From Streptococcus parasanguinis (lineage in GTDB: Bacteria; Bacillota; Bacilli; Lactobacillales; Streptococcaceae), in contig NZ_JUPI01000118.1 of assembly GCF_001074805.1 (NCBI RefSeq), positions 1 through 37,139 of the forward strand: a stretch of 37,139 bases of DNA. The letters run 5' to 3'. This document shows, in pieces, positions 25,990-33,464 of this stretch. Each line of letters opens with the position of its first letter. Position 1 is the stretch's first letter. The notes under the pieces are model-generated. The model worked only from the letters and a program-made list of their open reading frames with translations, searched no databases and was not told where the DNA came from. Made by a program: the position numbers and the translations under genes.

Positions 25990-26532
25990 CTAGCTTTCTT
26001 CAATCACCTTTTGGCACTCTGCATCCCAGTACGCCTGCCATCTGCCATGTTTTTTAGCAAAATAAACCGTAAACTCATCATTTACATAATCTGCAACATA
26101 GCGAAGATTAGGAGGATTTTCATCAAAACTTAATATCCAAGGATGGAAGTAAAAGGTTTTCTCCCACCTCTTCTGAGTATAGCCGAGATTCTTGGCAAAC
26201 TGAGGGATAGGTTGTTGCAACTCGCTTTCCAAATGGGACTGAATGGCATTGTCAATACTATTTAAACGAGCTAATAGTTGTTGAAACTGGTCTTCTTCTT
26301 CCGTATTAAAACCAACTAGAAATTCAAATTCCGCAAAGTCTTCAGGAAATTCAAGTTCTGTGACTGTACCATCTTCTGCATAGCGCCCCTCCTCATCGAC
26401 AAGGCGACGAGTTCCAGACTTCAATACTCGCTCGAAATCTAGGTCTGCAAAGCGATTGCGGGGAAGAATATCAACTGACGGCTCAGTTTTAGCTGACCTT
26501 CTCCTGAAAAACTGTTTAACTTTTTCTAGCAT
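25990..26532 (-). CDS. Conserved hypothetical protein, acidic, 180 aa
   Basis: A soluble protein with a basic amphipathic start (VKQFFRRRSAK), then an acidic body and an aromatic C-terminal half (WEKTFYFHPWILSFDENPP, FAKKHGRWQAYWDAE). No family is recognised with confidence. GGGGGAG precedes ATG 26532. It lies in a leftward row with the DUF3013, NUDIX and GNAT genes and may share their transcript. Confidence 0.7.
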   Translation of the reverse strand: MLEKVKQFFRRRSAKTEPSVDILPRNRFADLDFERVLKSGTRRLVDEEGRYAEDGTVTELEFPEDFAEFEFLVGFNTEEEDQFQQLLARLNSIDNAIQSHLESELQQPIPQFAKNLGYTQKRWEKTFYFHPWILSFDENPPNLRYVADYVNDEFTVYFAKKHGRWQAYWDAECQKVIEES

Positions 26533-26587
26533 AGTCTCCCCCTTCTCCTTGAATTCATTATTTCAAAATGTCCACTTAGAATCTTTT

Positions 26588-27058
26588 CTAATATCTCGGA
26601 TAGGGATAAAAGGTGCTTTCTTCTAGGCCGACTTTGCCTTCTTCAAAGACTTCTTGGTTCCAGACGATCTCAAAGCTCTCTGCTTCCTCGTCTGCTAAGA
26701 AATCCATGAGCTCATCCAAGGCCAACTCAGCTGTATCCCGAAGGAAAGTCGCAAAATAGGCTAGAAATTCACGAGACAATCCTTTTTTAGGCTCATAAGG
26801 AATCGCCGTTAAATAGGCATCTTCGTCCACATGCGACTTGGCTGGATTGTAGAAGAGCACAGCTTCTTCAAAAAAGATATCCTCATCAGACTCTTCACCC
26901 GCTTCATCAACCAAGGCAACCCCTCCCGTATTCTGTGCTTCCAAGAGAAAAGCCACTTCTACCGCATGATTCTTCTTATCCCAATTGATCTCAAAATCAA
27001 AGGGAAAGACCTTTTCCATTTCCTCTTCTAAAATATCCAAAAATCCATATTTAGACAT
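26588..27058 (-). CDS. DUF3013-like protein
   Basis: A very acidic 156-aa protein. KYGFLDILEEEMEK, WDKKNHAVEVAFLLEAQN and EPKKGLSREFLAYF match my memory of the streptococcal DUF3013 family. No enzymatic motif is visible and the role is unknown. It is divergent from rarA across a 114-bp gap, an arrangement common in streptococci. Confidence 0.8.
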   Translation of the reverse strand: MSKYGFLDILEEEMEKVFPFDFEINWDKKNHAVEVAFLLEAQNTGGVALVDEAGEESDEDIFFEEAVLFYNPAKSHVDEDAYLTAIPYEPKKGLSREFLAYFATFLRDTAELALDELMDFLADEEAESFEIVWNQEVFEEGKVGLEESTFYPYPRY

Positions 27059-27172
27059 AGCGTCCTCTTTCTAATTTCCCACTCTTAGAGCGGAATATGA
27101 TACAATAGTTACTACAATCTTACCATAAAAAACTCCTCTTTGAAAGGAGACAAAGCTAGAAAGGAGAAGGAA

Positions 27173-28444
27173 ATGCCCGACAATCTCGCACTCCGTATGC
27201 GCCCACGGACGATCGATCAAGTCATCGGTCAACAACACCTGGTCGGAGAAGGCAAAATCATCCGCCGCATGGTCGAAGCCAATCGTCTGTCCTCCATGAT
27301 TCTCTATGGACCTCCGGGGATCGGAAAGACCAGTATTGCTTCTGCCATCGCAGGAACGACCAAGTATGCCTTTCGGACCTTCAATGCAACGGTTGACAGC
27401 AAAAAACGCCTCCAAGAAATCGCAGAGGAGGCCAAATTTTCTGGTGGCTTAGTCCTGCTTTTGGATGAGATCCATCGCCTTGATAAAACCAAGCAAGATT
27501 TTCTCCTGCCTTTGCTCGAAAGCGGTCTGGTCATCATGATCGGTGCAACGACAGAAAATCCCTTTTTCTCTGTCACACCCGCTATTCGTAGCCGCGTACA
27601 AATCTTTGAGCTGGAACCGTTGACGACGGAGGAGGTCAAGCAAGCTCTAAAAACGGCGCTAGATGATACCGAGCGTGGCTTTGATTTTCCAGTCGTACTC
27701 GATGAGGACGCTTTGGATTTCATCGCTACCTCGACCAATGGAGATCTTCGTTCCGCCTTTAATTCTCTCGATCTGGCTGTGCTGTCGACCTCTGAAAATG
27801 CAGAAGGCATCCGCCATATTACGTTAGAGATCATGGAAAACAGCCTCCAGCGTAGCTACATCACCATGGACAAAGATGGAGACGGCCACTACGATGTGCT
27901 CTCTGCCCTGCAAAAGTCTATCCGTGGTTCAGATGTCGATGCTAGTCTTCACTACGCCGCTCGTTTGATCGAAGCTGGAGATCTACCCAGCCTAGCTCGT
28001 CGCTTGACCGTCATCGCTTATGAGGATATCGGCCTGGCCAATCCAGATGCGCAGATCCATACCGTAACAGCCCTTCAGGCAGCGGAGCGCATCGGCTTTC
28101 CTGAGGCCCGCATTCTCATCGCCAACATCGTCATCGATCTTGCCCTTTCGCCGAAATCCAACTCAGCCTACGTTGCCATGGACAAGGCGCTGGCTGATCT
28201 TAGAAGTTCTGGCAACCTTCCTATTCCTCGCCACCTCCGCGATGGTCATTATGCTGGAAGCAAGGAACTGGGAAATGCGCAAAACTATAAATACCCTCAC
28301 AACTACCCTGGCAACTGGGTCAATCAGGACTACTTGCCAGACAAGCTCAAACACGCTTCCTACTTTATTCCCAATGAAAATGGCAAGTACGAGCGTGCTC
28401 TCGGAGCCACCAAGGAGAAGATTGATCAATTTAAGAAAAAGTGA
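27173..28444 (+). CDS. rarA: Replication-associated recombination protein A (RarA/MgsA)
   Basis: A 423-aa AAA+ ATPase related to clamp loaders. It acts at stalled replication forks. Visible are Walker A GPPGIGKTS, Walker B LLLDEIHRLD, sensor ATTENPFFSV, and the C-terminal tetramerisation domain with KSIRGSDVDASLHY and AYEDIGLANP. The ATG at 27173 follows AAGGAGAAGG; an ATG 11 codons upstream lacks such a site. 6S RNA follows, as in other Firmicutes. Confidence 0.96.
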   Translation: MPDNLALRMRPRTIDQVIGQQHLVGEGKIIRRMVEANRLSSMILYGPPGIGKTSIASAIAGTTKYAFRTFNATVDSKKRLQEIAEEAKFSGGLVLLLDEIHRLDKTKQDFLLPLLESGLVIMIGATTENPFFSVTPAIRSRVQIFELEPLTTEEVKQALKTALDDTERGFDFPVVLDEDALDFIATSTNGDLRSAFNSLDLAVLSTSENAEGIRHITLEIMENSLQRSYITMDKDGDGHYDVLSALQKSIRGSDVDASLHYAARLIEAGDLPSLARRLTVIAYEDIGLANPDAQIHTVTALQAAERIGFPEARILIANIVIDLALSPKSNSAYVAMDKALADLRSSGNLPIPRHLRDGHYAGSKELGNAQNYKYPHNYPGNWVNQDYLPDKLKHASYFIPNENGKYERALGATKEKIDQFKKK

Positions 28445-28473
28445 CATCGGTTTCAAAAAATTGAGATTTTTCC

Positions 28474-28501
28474 TTGAAATATTTTCAAAATGTGGTATCA
28501 T
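28474..28501 (+). promoter_or_regulatory. Promoter of 6S RNA
   Basis: TTGAAA (28474-28479), 16 nt, TATCAT (28496-28501) with a TGG extended -10, leading to a start near 28508. Confidence 0.65.
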
Positions 28502-28507
28502 ATACAT

Positions 28508-28702
28508 ATAGAAACGCTGTGGTGTACGACTTCACACTTAAGTGTTGACCGACTATTTTTTGTATTATTAGGGAAACAAAAGACTTCTGGCAGTATGCAG
28601 GCCGTTTCACGCGGAAGCAGCTAAGTCAGAGCGAGTTGCCCACCTGCTTAATTGCGCGGGTTCAATACAAATCGTGAAGTATCGGCACCAATACAGCTTT
28701 TT
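28508..28702 (+). ncRNA. ssrS: 6S RNA
   Basis: About 195 nt that fold into the 6S plan. The closing stem is GCTGT (28516-28520) + GGTG with CACC + ACAGC (28693-28697). A second perfect stem is ACTTCAC with GTGAAGT. A large internal bubble follows, then TTGTATT with AATACAA and a terminal arm. A T-run follows 28697. It mimics an open promoter and binds the housekeeping RNA polymerase. Its place between rarA and a tRNA gene agrees with Firmicute 6S loci. No protein frame fits this stretch. Confidence 0.88.
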
Positions 28703-28708
28703 ATATTT

Positions 28709-28781
28709 GCCTCCTTAGCTCAGTTGGTAGAGCAGTAGACTCTTAATCTATGGGTCACAGGTTCGAGCCCTGTAGGGGGCA
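28709..28781 (+). tRNA. tRNA-Lys (anticodon CTT)
   Basis: A complete cloverleaf: acceptor GCCTCCT/AGGGGGC with one G-U, anticodon stem 28735-28739/28747-28751, loop CTCTTAA with CTT at 28742-28744, T stem ACAGG/CCTGT with loop TTCGAGC. CCA is not encoded. Its last 11 bases are part of the element's attachment core. Confidence 0.97.
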
Positions 28782-28782
28782 T
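28771..28782 (+). repeat. Left attachment core (attL) in tRNA-Lys
   Basis: TGTAGGGGGCAT, identical to 36283-36294. It spans the tRNA acceptor end. A further 46-bp repeat (28797-28842) follows, matching 36307-36352 with two differences. Confidence 0.75.
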
Positions 28783-28796
28783 CAAACTCCAACAGT

Positions 28797-28823
28797 AAAA
28801 GCCTTGATAACCAAGGCTTTTTT
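28797..28823. terminator. Bidirectional terminator after tRNA-Lys and integrase
   Basis: AAAAGCCTTG/CAAGGCTTTT stem with T and A tracts on both sides. It is repeated at 36307-36333. Confidence 0.75.
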
Positions 28824-28839
28824 GCTTGTCTTAAGAGCA

Positions 28840-28859
28840 TTTGCCCCATCGTTTGCCCC
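28840..28859. repeat. Left pair of TTTGCCCC words
   Basis: TTTGCCCC at 28840-28847 and 28852-28859, just downstream of the integrase stop. The same pair occurs near the right end (36160-36178). They are possible integrase or Xis arm-binding sites. Confidence 0.4.
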
Positions 28860-28867
28860 ACATTTTT

Positions 28868-30007
28868 TTATGAGCAATCTTTCCAGATATCTCTGATTTG
28901 ATTAAATTCCTCAAAAATTTTCTCTTCTAAAGTGTGTCCATATACTTCTACCAACATTGAAATATCTCTATGCCCTAGAATTTTTGCAATAACTCCAAGG
29001 TCAAACCCTTTGTGCCAGAGGTAGCTTCCATAGGTGTGACGTGCTCCTTTTGTCGTGATAATTGGATAAATGTCCAACTCATTTAAGAGAACACTCAAAG
29101 CTTTATTGACGCTTGCAATATCTGGAACTGAATGAATATATCCAAAATGTTGAAAGATCATTCGATATCGATTTTTGATTCCTAACTCCATGTTTGCTCT
29201 TTCTTGCTCCGTTTGTAAAAGGCGCAAAATTTTGATACACTCTTCGTCTATTGGAACCATCCGAATAGACGTTTTATTTTTTGGTGGAACAAACTTATGA
29301 GAGAGAGTATTATACCTCCTGTATGTTTTTAACAATCCTCTGTCAAAATCAACCTCATTCCAAGTTAACGCTACTAACTCTCCAAACCTCATGCCTGTTT
29401 TTAATAGAAAATAGACGATATAAGGAACAATTGAACGTTGGTAATCGAATTTTCTCTTTACTGCTAAAAGTAAATCCAGATAGTCCTTTTCTGTATGTAA
29501 ATATTTCTCTTCTGTCATCTGTTGTTCTTTGGATGAAAACAACTCGACATGTTGTGTAAAATCATCTATTAGAACTTTGTCAGCAATTGCCATTTGGATG
29601 CTCTGATGAATCCCCGTATTCAATCTACCAAGAAAATTTCTACCAACTGTTTGCCCATACTTATTCATAATTCTTTGGTATTCACTCGCACGAATTTGAG
29701 TGACTTTTTTATTTCCAAATAATCTTTCAATTGTGTTTTTACGGAGAAGATATTTTTTCTTTGTCTCTTCCGACCTACTACTCGGTAGAATTTTTAGTTC
29801 AAGCCATTCTTGATAGAGATCGACAAGAGAAATATCTCTAGAAATTCTTTTCCCTAAACGAAGTTCTTGCAGAATCGGCTCAGCTTCTGACTCTGCAAGT
29901 TTTTTTGTTTTAAAACCGCTATTATGAGCAACAGTTTTTCCTTCGTTACGAATTTCATAGGTCCATAAGTTACTATCTCCTCGCTTTCGATAACGAACAC
30001 TTGCCAT
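28868..30007 (-). CDS. int: Tyrosine recombinase integrase
   Basis: 379 aa with an N-terminal AP2-like arm-binding domain (about 1-55; VRYRKRGDSNLWTYEIR), a core-binding SAM-like domain (about 60-155) and a catalytic domain. Active-site residues are R207 (TGMRFGELVAL), R323 (KGARHTYGS), H346 (ILGHRD) and Tyr356 (VEVYGHT). The box II position usually filled by His is Lys320, which I recall from related streptococcal and lactococcal integrases. AGAGGTGG lies 9 nt before ATG 30007. It is adjacent to attL and catalyses integration into tRNA-Lys. Confidence 0.94.
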   Translation of the reverse strand: MASVRYRKRGDSNLWTYEIRNEGKTVAHNSGFKTKKLAESEAEPILQELRLGKRISRDISLVDLYQEWLELKILPSSRSEETKKKYLLRKNTIERLFGNKKVTQIRASEYQRIMNKYGQTVGRNFLGRLNTGIHQSIQMAIADKVLIDDFTQHVELFSSKEQQMTEEKYLHTEKDYLDLLLAVKRKFDYQRSIVPYIVYFLLKTGMRFGELVALTWNEVDFDRGLLKTYRRYNTLSHKFVPPKNKTSIRMVPIDEECIKILRLLQTEQERANMELGIKNRYRMIFQHFGYIHSVPDIASVNKALSVLLNELDIYPIITTKGARHTYGSYLWHKGFDLGVIAKILGHRDISMLVEVYGHTLEEKIFEEFNQIRDIWKDCS

Positions 30008-30008
30008 A

Positions 30009-30197
30009 TTACGCCACCTCTGTTCCTAGAATCTCATTTACAACACTTTTTGGAACAACCATCAAACGTTTACGATTATAAAATGTATAACCTCGTGATA
30101 CAAGTAATTCTCTTGCCTGATGGATAATATCATTTGCAGTGTGAGGGCGATAGCCCATTTCAATTAATTCTTTGTTACTAATTAAATTATGATCCAT
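30009..30197 (-). CDS. DUF3173 small protein, Xis/recombination directionality candidate
   Basis: A 62-aa basic protein (NKELIEMGYRPHTANDIIHQ, then GYTFYNRKRLMVVPKSVV). It matches my memory of DUF3173, a family typically encoded just upstream of integrases in streptococcal mobilisable elements. It has a winged-helix-like pattern ending in EILG. The stop is one base before the integrase ATG, so the two are coupled. A role as excisionase is inferred from position and size. Confidence 0.75.
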   Translation of the reverse strand: MDHNLISNKELIEMGYRPHTANDIIHQARELLVSRGYTFYNRKRLMVVPKSVVNEILGTEVA

Positions 30198-30208
30198 AGT
30201 TATCCTCC

Positions 30209-31186
30209 TTATTTATTTTCTAAATTCAGAAACTCGCCTACAAGCAGTTGTAATTCTGTATTTAATTTAGGGAGATTCTGTATTAATACTTCTTTTAATT
30301 CTTCCGCAAATTGGTTCGTTTCTTCTCTCAATAGTTTGCGGACTCTTGTTTTTTTCTTTTTGATGCTATCTGATTTTAAATTTGGAAAAGCCAATGACAA
30401 CAGTTCAGGATTGTTGAGAAAGATAATTGTAAATGCTCTTTGCTCCACTCGAATATGTTCTAGCTTATAAAATCCGAAATTATCAAGTCTACTCATAATA
30501 TCTTGGACCATCTCCTCACCAATCGCTTTGGTTCTGAGTTGGAACTCTAGTCTCCACCAAAACGGATTTACAGCCAAATCTAGCTTCTCTTCACGCTTGT
30601 GAGCAATGATTTCTTTATTCTTATCATATAACCTAACTTGTACATTACTACCGCTAGAACCCCAGTATTTCGTCTCTAATTCGCCCCCTCGACCATAGAA
30701 GACCTTATGGGTAACACCACCTTTAATATGTTGCAAATTAACGATCTCAGGCCTGTTGAGAATGTCAAATGCCAAATCAAAACGAGACAAACGTACCGTC
30801 AATGAATTCAATCTGGCAAAGTACATTAATTGCCTCCATACTTTCATTCCATCAAACTCTTTTAAAGTGTTAGGATTGAAATCAATCCGAATCAATTGTT
30901 CACCTCCATAAGTGGATAATTGAAAAAATATAATATTGATTGAATCATACTCATTAAAATCTTTAGCTAAAGTAAAGACATCATCTCGCACGTTATCATG
31001 TATTTCAAATGAGTCAACTCTTGTACTTATTGCCTGTTTCAGATTTTTGAAAATTCGTCTTAGGGAACCAGTGTCTGTATCCCAGATAACCGTTAATCTA
31101 TCAATACTGACATCTAACCTCTGTACTAATTCTCCTATTTCACATCGTTCTTGAATGCTTCTTAAATCTTGTATAGAAACCAACAA
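30209..31186 (-). CDS. rep: Rep_trans-family replication initiation factor / MobT-like relaxase
   Basis: A 325-aa protein of the rolling-circle initiator family (PF02486, which includes pT181-type Rep and the MobT relaxases of ICESt3 and Tn916). Supporting motifs are SIDRLTVIWD (about 27-36), RLSRFDLAFDIL (132-143), the conserved RLYDKNKEI (Tyr187) and WWRLEFQLR (210-218). It probably nicks one strand to start replication and/or mobilisation. The start is a TTG at 31186 directly behind AAGGGGGG; no ATG fits. It is the first gene of the rep-DUF3173-int operon, with a 450-bp structured region upstream. The family call is fairly firm; plasmid-like versus transfer use is open. Confidence 0.8.
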   Translation of the reverse strand: MLVSIQDLRSIQERCEIGELVQRLDVSIDRLTVIWDTDTGSLRRIFKNLKQAISTRVDSFEIHDNVRDDVFTLAKDFNEYDSINIIFFQLSTYGGEQLIRIDFNPNTLKEFDGMKVWRQLMYFARLNSLTVRLSRFDLAFDILNRPEIVNLQHIKGGVTHKVFYGRGGELETKYWGSSGSNVQVRLYDKNKEIIAHKREEKLDLAVNPFWWRLEFQLRTKAIGEEMVQDIMSRLDNFGFYKLEHIRVEQRAFTIIFLNNPELLSLAFPNLKSDSIKKKKTRVRKLLREETNQFAEELKEVLIQNLPKLNTELQLLVGEFLNLENK

Positions 31187-31228
31187 AATTGTCCCCCCTT
31201 CTTTTAGATTTTTTAGGTCTCAGAAACA

Positions 31229-31460
31229 CCGTCAAATCAACGTTTGATCGTTCCGTCGTTCTTTGGACGTTGTCCTAAGTGTACCTTTTTGCTGGCTGTT
31301 AGAATAGCCAGCTTTTGCTTGGCTAGAAATTGTCTGGACGGCAGCCTGCAGGACTTCGCCTGACTTCCCGTCAGGCTCGTCCCTTGCCCTTGTCCACACA
31401 ATTTCTAGCTCCAAGGCTTCGAATAGTCATCAGTCATAGTCATAGTCATAGTCATAGTCT
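31229..31460. other. Structured non-coding region, candidate replication or transfer origin
   Basis: Inverted repeats follow one another: TCAAA/TTTGA (about 31233-31248); GCTGGCT/AGCCAGC (31291-31312); a long arm GCTAGAAATTGT (31322-31333) with ACAATTTCTAGC (31398-31409), extended by TTGG/CCAA and TGGAC/GTCCA; and inside it GCCTGAC/GTCAGGC (31358-31376). Tandem GTCATA units follow. This cruciform-rich layout beside a Rep_trans gene suggests a double- or single-strand origin or an oriT. A 60-codon open frame here is not believable. Confidence 0.55.
31433..31459. repeat. Tandem GTCATA hexamers
   Basis: Four perfect GTCATA units (31433-31456), then GTC, preceded by a variant AGTCATC at 31425. 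An iteron-like array next to the hairpin region. Confidence 0.7.
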
Positions 31461-31516
31461 CGTCCTCAAATTCCTCCTCACTCACTATTCCTAAACATAT
31501 GAGTTATTTGTATCGT

Positions 31517-31610
31517 TTATAACTTATTTGTAAGTTATAAATATATTTTATAAAAAATATTTTAATTAGTCAACTAAAAACTTGATTTGTAAGTTTATAG
31601 GTGATAAAAT
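31517..31610. promoter_or_regulatory. Divergent promoters and XRE operators
   Basis: Operator O1: TTATAACTTA-TTTG-TAAGTTATAA (31517-31540), a perfect 10-bp inverted repeat. Operator O2: AAACTT-GATTTGT-AAGTTT (31578-31596). Leftward promoter: TTGACT (31568-31573), 17 nt, TAAAAT (31545-31550), for rep-DUF3173-int. Rightward promoter: TTGATT (31582-31587), 17 nt, TAAAAT (31605-31610), for the XRE gene, with O2 over its -35. This is the layout of a lysogeny-type switch. Confidence 0.65.
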
Positions 31611-31638
31611 AAGTTAAAAATAAAAATAGGAGTTTCCC

Positions 31639-32151
31639 ATGACCTTTATTATTCAAAATTTTGGACCCAATTTGGCACGACTACGCATAGAAAAAGGAGT
31701 AAGCCAAACTCAACTAGCTGAAGATTTAGGAATCGGTAAACAGTCCATCTCTGATTACGAAAAACAAAAAAGCTATCCTACCTTTGCAAATTTGGATAAG
31801 ATAGCAGAATATTTTAATGCAACTCCAACCCAACTCTTTGGAACTAGTAAAGAGATTGAGTTAGAAAAGAGTGTTCTTGAATCGAATGAATACTCTGATA
31901 AAGTAAGTGAGATTTTAAAAGCTGTCAAATACATCGAAGATTTTCTAGAAACTGATGGACAGTACTTAGAGGATTTACTTTACCTAACAAGAGGCAACCA
32001 ACTATACACAGAAGATGGAGATGAGTTGTATATTGATCCAACTTCTCAGAAAAGAACACTTCATAACCAATATGAACCTGGTTTTATTGTAGCAAGGGAT
32101 AAATCTCCACTAGAACTCTTAATTGAAAATAAGGAATTGTTTGATAAATAG
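31639..32151 (+). CDS. XRE-family transcriptional repressor of the element
   Basis: 170 aa with an N-terminal lambda-repressor-like helix-turn-helix (about 9-62; VSQTQLAEDLGIGKQSISDYE) and a C-terminal part of unknown fold with no peptidase (LexA/CI or ImmA) motif. AGGAG precedes the ATG. It is divergent from rep-DUF3173-int, with paired palindromes in the gap. It likely represses that operon and itself. Confidence 0.88.
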   Translation: MTFIIQNFGPNLARLRIEKGVSQTQLAEDLGIGKQSISDYEKQKSYPTFANLDKIAEYFNATPTQLFGTSKEIELEKSVLESNEYSDKVSEILKAVKYIEDFLETDGQYLEDLLYLTRGNQLYTEDGDELYIDPTSQKRTLHNQYEPGFIVARDKSPLELLIENKELFDK

Positions 32152-32154
32152 AAA

Positions 32155-32260
32155 AAGCGAGGATAACCTCGCTTCAGATTGAAGTTAAAATCTTTAGAAG
32201 ACACTTTTATAAGGACTTTGTCTTCAATCTGTGAAAAGGAGTGAAAACTCCTTTTCTTTT
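32155..32260 (+). terminator. Stacked hairpins after the XRE gene
   Basis: Three structures: AAGCGAGG/CCTCGCTT (32155-32174); a wide arm CAGATTGAAG/CTTCAATCTG (32175-32231); and a classic terminator GAAAAGGAGT/ACTCCTTTTC (32233-32256) followed by TTTT. More structure than one terminator needs. Confidence 0.7.
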
Positions 32261-32301
32261 TGTAAGTCAGACTGAAACTTCCAAATTGTTTATTTATTTT
32301 A

Positions 32302-32330
32302 TTGACATTTTCTATAAAAATAAGTACAAT
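32302..32330 (+). promoter_or_regulatory. Promoter of the DUF308 gene
   Basis: TTGACA (32302-32307), 17 nt, TACAAT (32325-32330): near consensus. Confidence 0.75.
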
Positions 32331-32369
32331 AGTTTTATTAGCAAACTATACTATATAGGGGGTATTGAA

Positions 32370-32885
32370 ATGAAATTTTCTAATCGTTTACTGCTATTCC
32401 TTGCAGGAGTTGTTTTTGTCCTTTTAGGACTTTTCCTATTTACAAACCCAGTAGCTAATCTTGTTGCTTACAGCTGGTGGATTGCATTTGATTTACTGGT
32501 TTCTTCTATAGCAGCTATTTTAGGCTATTTCTCTGCACCAAAAGAGCTTCGCTCACCTGTTTATCTTTTCCAAGGATTTGTTAGTCTTCTCTTAGCTCTT
32601 TACCTCGTTGCTTATGGCTTTTTGACCCTGCCGGTCGTCATTCCGACCATTGTAGGAATTTGGTTAATTGTAGAAGCCATTATTGCTTTCTTTAAAGGCA
32701 ATCGTCTAGGATTGATTTTCCCTATTATTGGTAGCAATATCACGTGGGTAGCCTTGCTTGAATTTTTACTAGGTCTAGTGATTCTGTTCAATCCAGTGGC
32801 TACAGGTGTCTTTGTCGTTTATGTCATTGCCTTTGCATTTTTAGTTACTGGCTTCACCTACATTATTGAGGTCTTTCGTAAATAG
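32370..32885 (+). CDS. DUF308/HdeD-like membrane protein
   Basis: 171 aa with six hydrophobic helices in three repeated pairs, typical of the HdeD/DUF308 family (LLLFLAGVVFVLLGLFLFTNP; GFVSLLLALYLVAYG; LEFLLGLVILFNP, the recurrent LxNP turn). The open frame begins 43 codons earlier, but the ATG at 32370 lies after GGGGG and downstream of the promoter, so it is the start. E. coli HdeD is linked to acid resistance; the function here is unknown. Confidence 0.85.
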   Translation: MKFSNRLLLFLAGVVFVLLGLFLFTNPVANLVAYSWWIAFDLLVSSIAAILGYFSAPKELRSPVYLFQGFVSLLLALYLVAYGFLTLPVVIPTIVGIWLIVEAIIAFFKGNRLGLIFPIIGSNITWVALLEFLLGLVILFNPVATGVFVVYVIAFAFLVTGFTYIIEVFRK

Positions 32886-32910
32886 TCTAGTTGCTATTTC
32901 TATCGCATTC

Positions 32911-32944
32911 AAAAAAGCTGGGAAATCATATTCTCAGCTTTTTT
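32911..32944. terminator. Terminator of the DUF308 gene
   Basis: AAAAAAGCTG (32911-32920) pairs with CAGCTTTTTT (32935-32944). It may work in both directions. Confidence 0.8.
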
Positions 32945-32957
32945 GTCTCTTTAATTA

Positions 32958-33180
32958 TCACTTTTTCGCATTCCATTCTGCGTAGAATTGCTCCAAGTAT
33001 TCTTCCAAAAAGTGATGGCATAGTGCTCTAGCATTCGATAAGTTGCAATAATAACCGGTCGAGAACGGGGCATCGACTCAATCATACCGAAAATAAAAGA
33101 GCGAATGTTATCTGCAAAAAGAAAGCTTAGATTCTTTGCGATTTCAACAAAAAAAGCACTGTTTGTACTGATCCCAAAAG
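32958..33180 (-). pseudogene. Frameshifted 3' fragment of an unidentified gene
   Basis: The minus strand encodes protein-like sequence in one frame (LSFLFADNIRSFIFGMIESM, RPVIIATYRMLEH). It then continues after a shift near 33005-33022 in another frame (FLEEYLEQFYAEWNAKK, stop at 32958). The helical end could be that of a TetR-type regulator, but I cannot name it. The 5' side runs into an inverted repeat at 33164-33217, with no start. Confidence 0.45.
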
Positions 33181-33217
33181 TTAGATTTTTTCTGTCTAAC
33201 TTTTGGGGTGCAGTACA
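33164..33217. repeat. Large near-palindrome resembling two IS ends
   Basis: TGTACTGATCCCAAAAGTTAGA on the left and its near reverse complement TCTAACTTTTGGGGTGCAGT plus ACA on the right, separated by 9 bases. The arm resembles terminal repeats of IS3-family elements in streptococci, as if two ends were left head to head after loss of the IS. It could alternatively act as a terminator. Confidence 0.5.
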
Positions 33218-33254
33218 TTTTCAACTCTCTTATTTATTTTCTTATCTCACATAA

Positions 33255-33383
33255 TTACTTCACATATCCAGGCTCATCAAATTCATTTTTTTCAATAACA
33301 TATGCCACATTTGCATCCTTATTGATCAAAGAACATATATCTATTAAACTACAAAAGCTCTCTGACCGCAAAATTCCGTTAAT
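33255..33383 (-). pseudogene. Possible 3' gene remnant
   Basis: The minus strand has a 42-codon open stretch ending ...DANVAYVIEKNEFDEPGYVK then stop (33255). The composition is protein-like, and it has no start or upstream continuation. It lies in the otherwise empty gap before the YeiH-like gene. Weak call. Confidence 0.25.
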
Positions 33384-33464
33384 TTACAACCTTATTCCTA
33401 CTTTCTATTTTACTTTTCTGACAGATAAGATTATAATAAGAAGTATTTATTTTCGGAGGTTTTT

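Noticed and set aside
28140-28511. 123-codon open frame over the end of rarA
   Set aside because: It is an out-of-frame shadow of rarA that runs into the 6S promoter.
31232-31414. 60-codon leftward open frame in the hairpin region
   Set aside because: It lies wholly across inverted repeats, has no ribosome-binding site and no protein-like composition.
31433-31459. CRISPR array
   Set aside because: The repeats are contiguous 6-mers without spacers, and no cas gene is present anywhere in the window.
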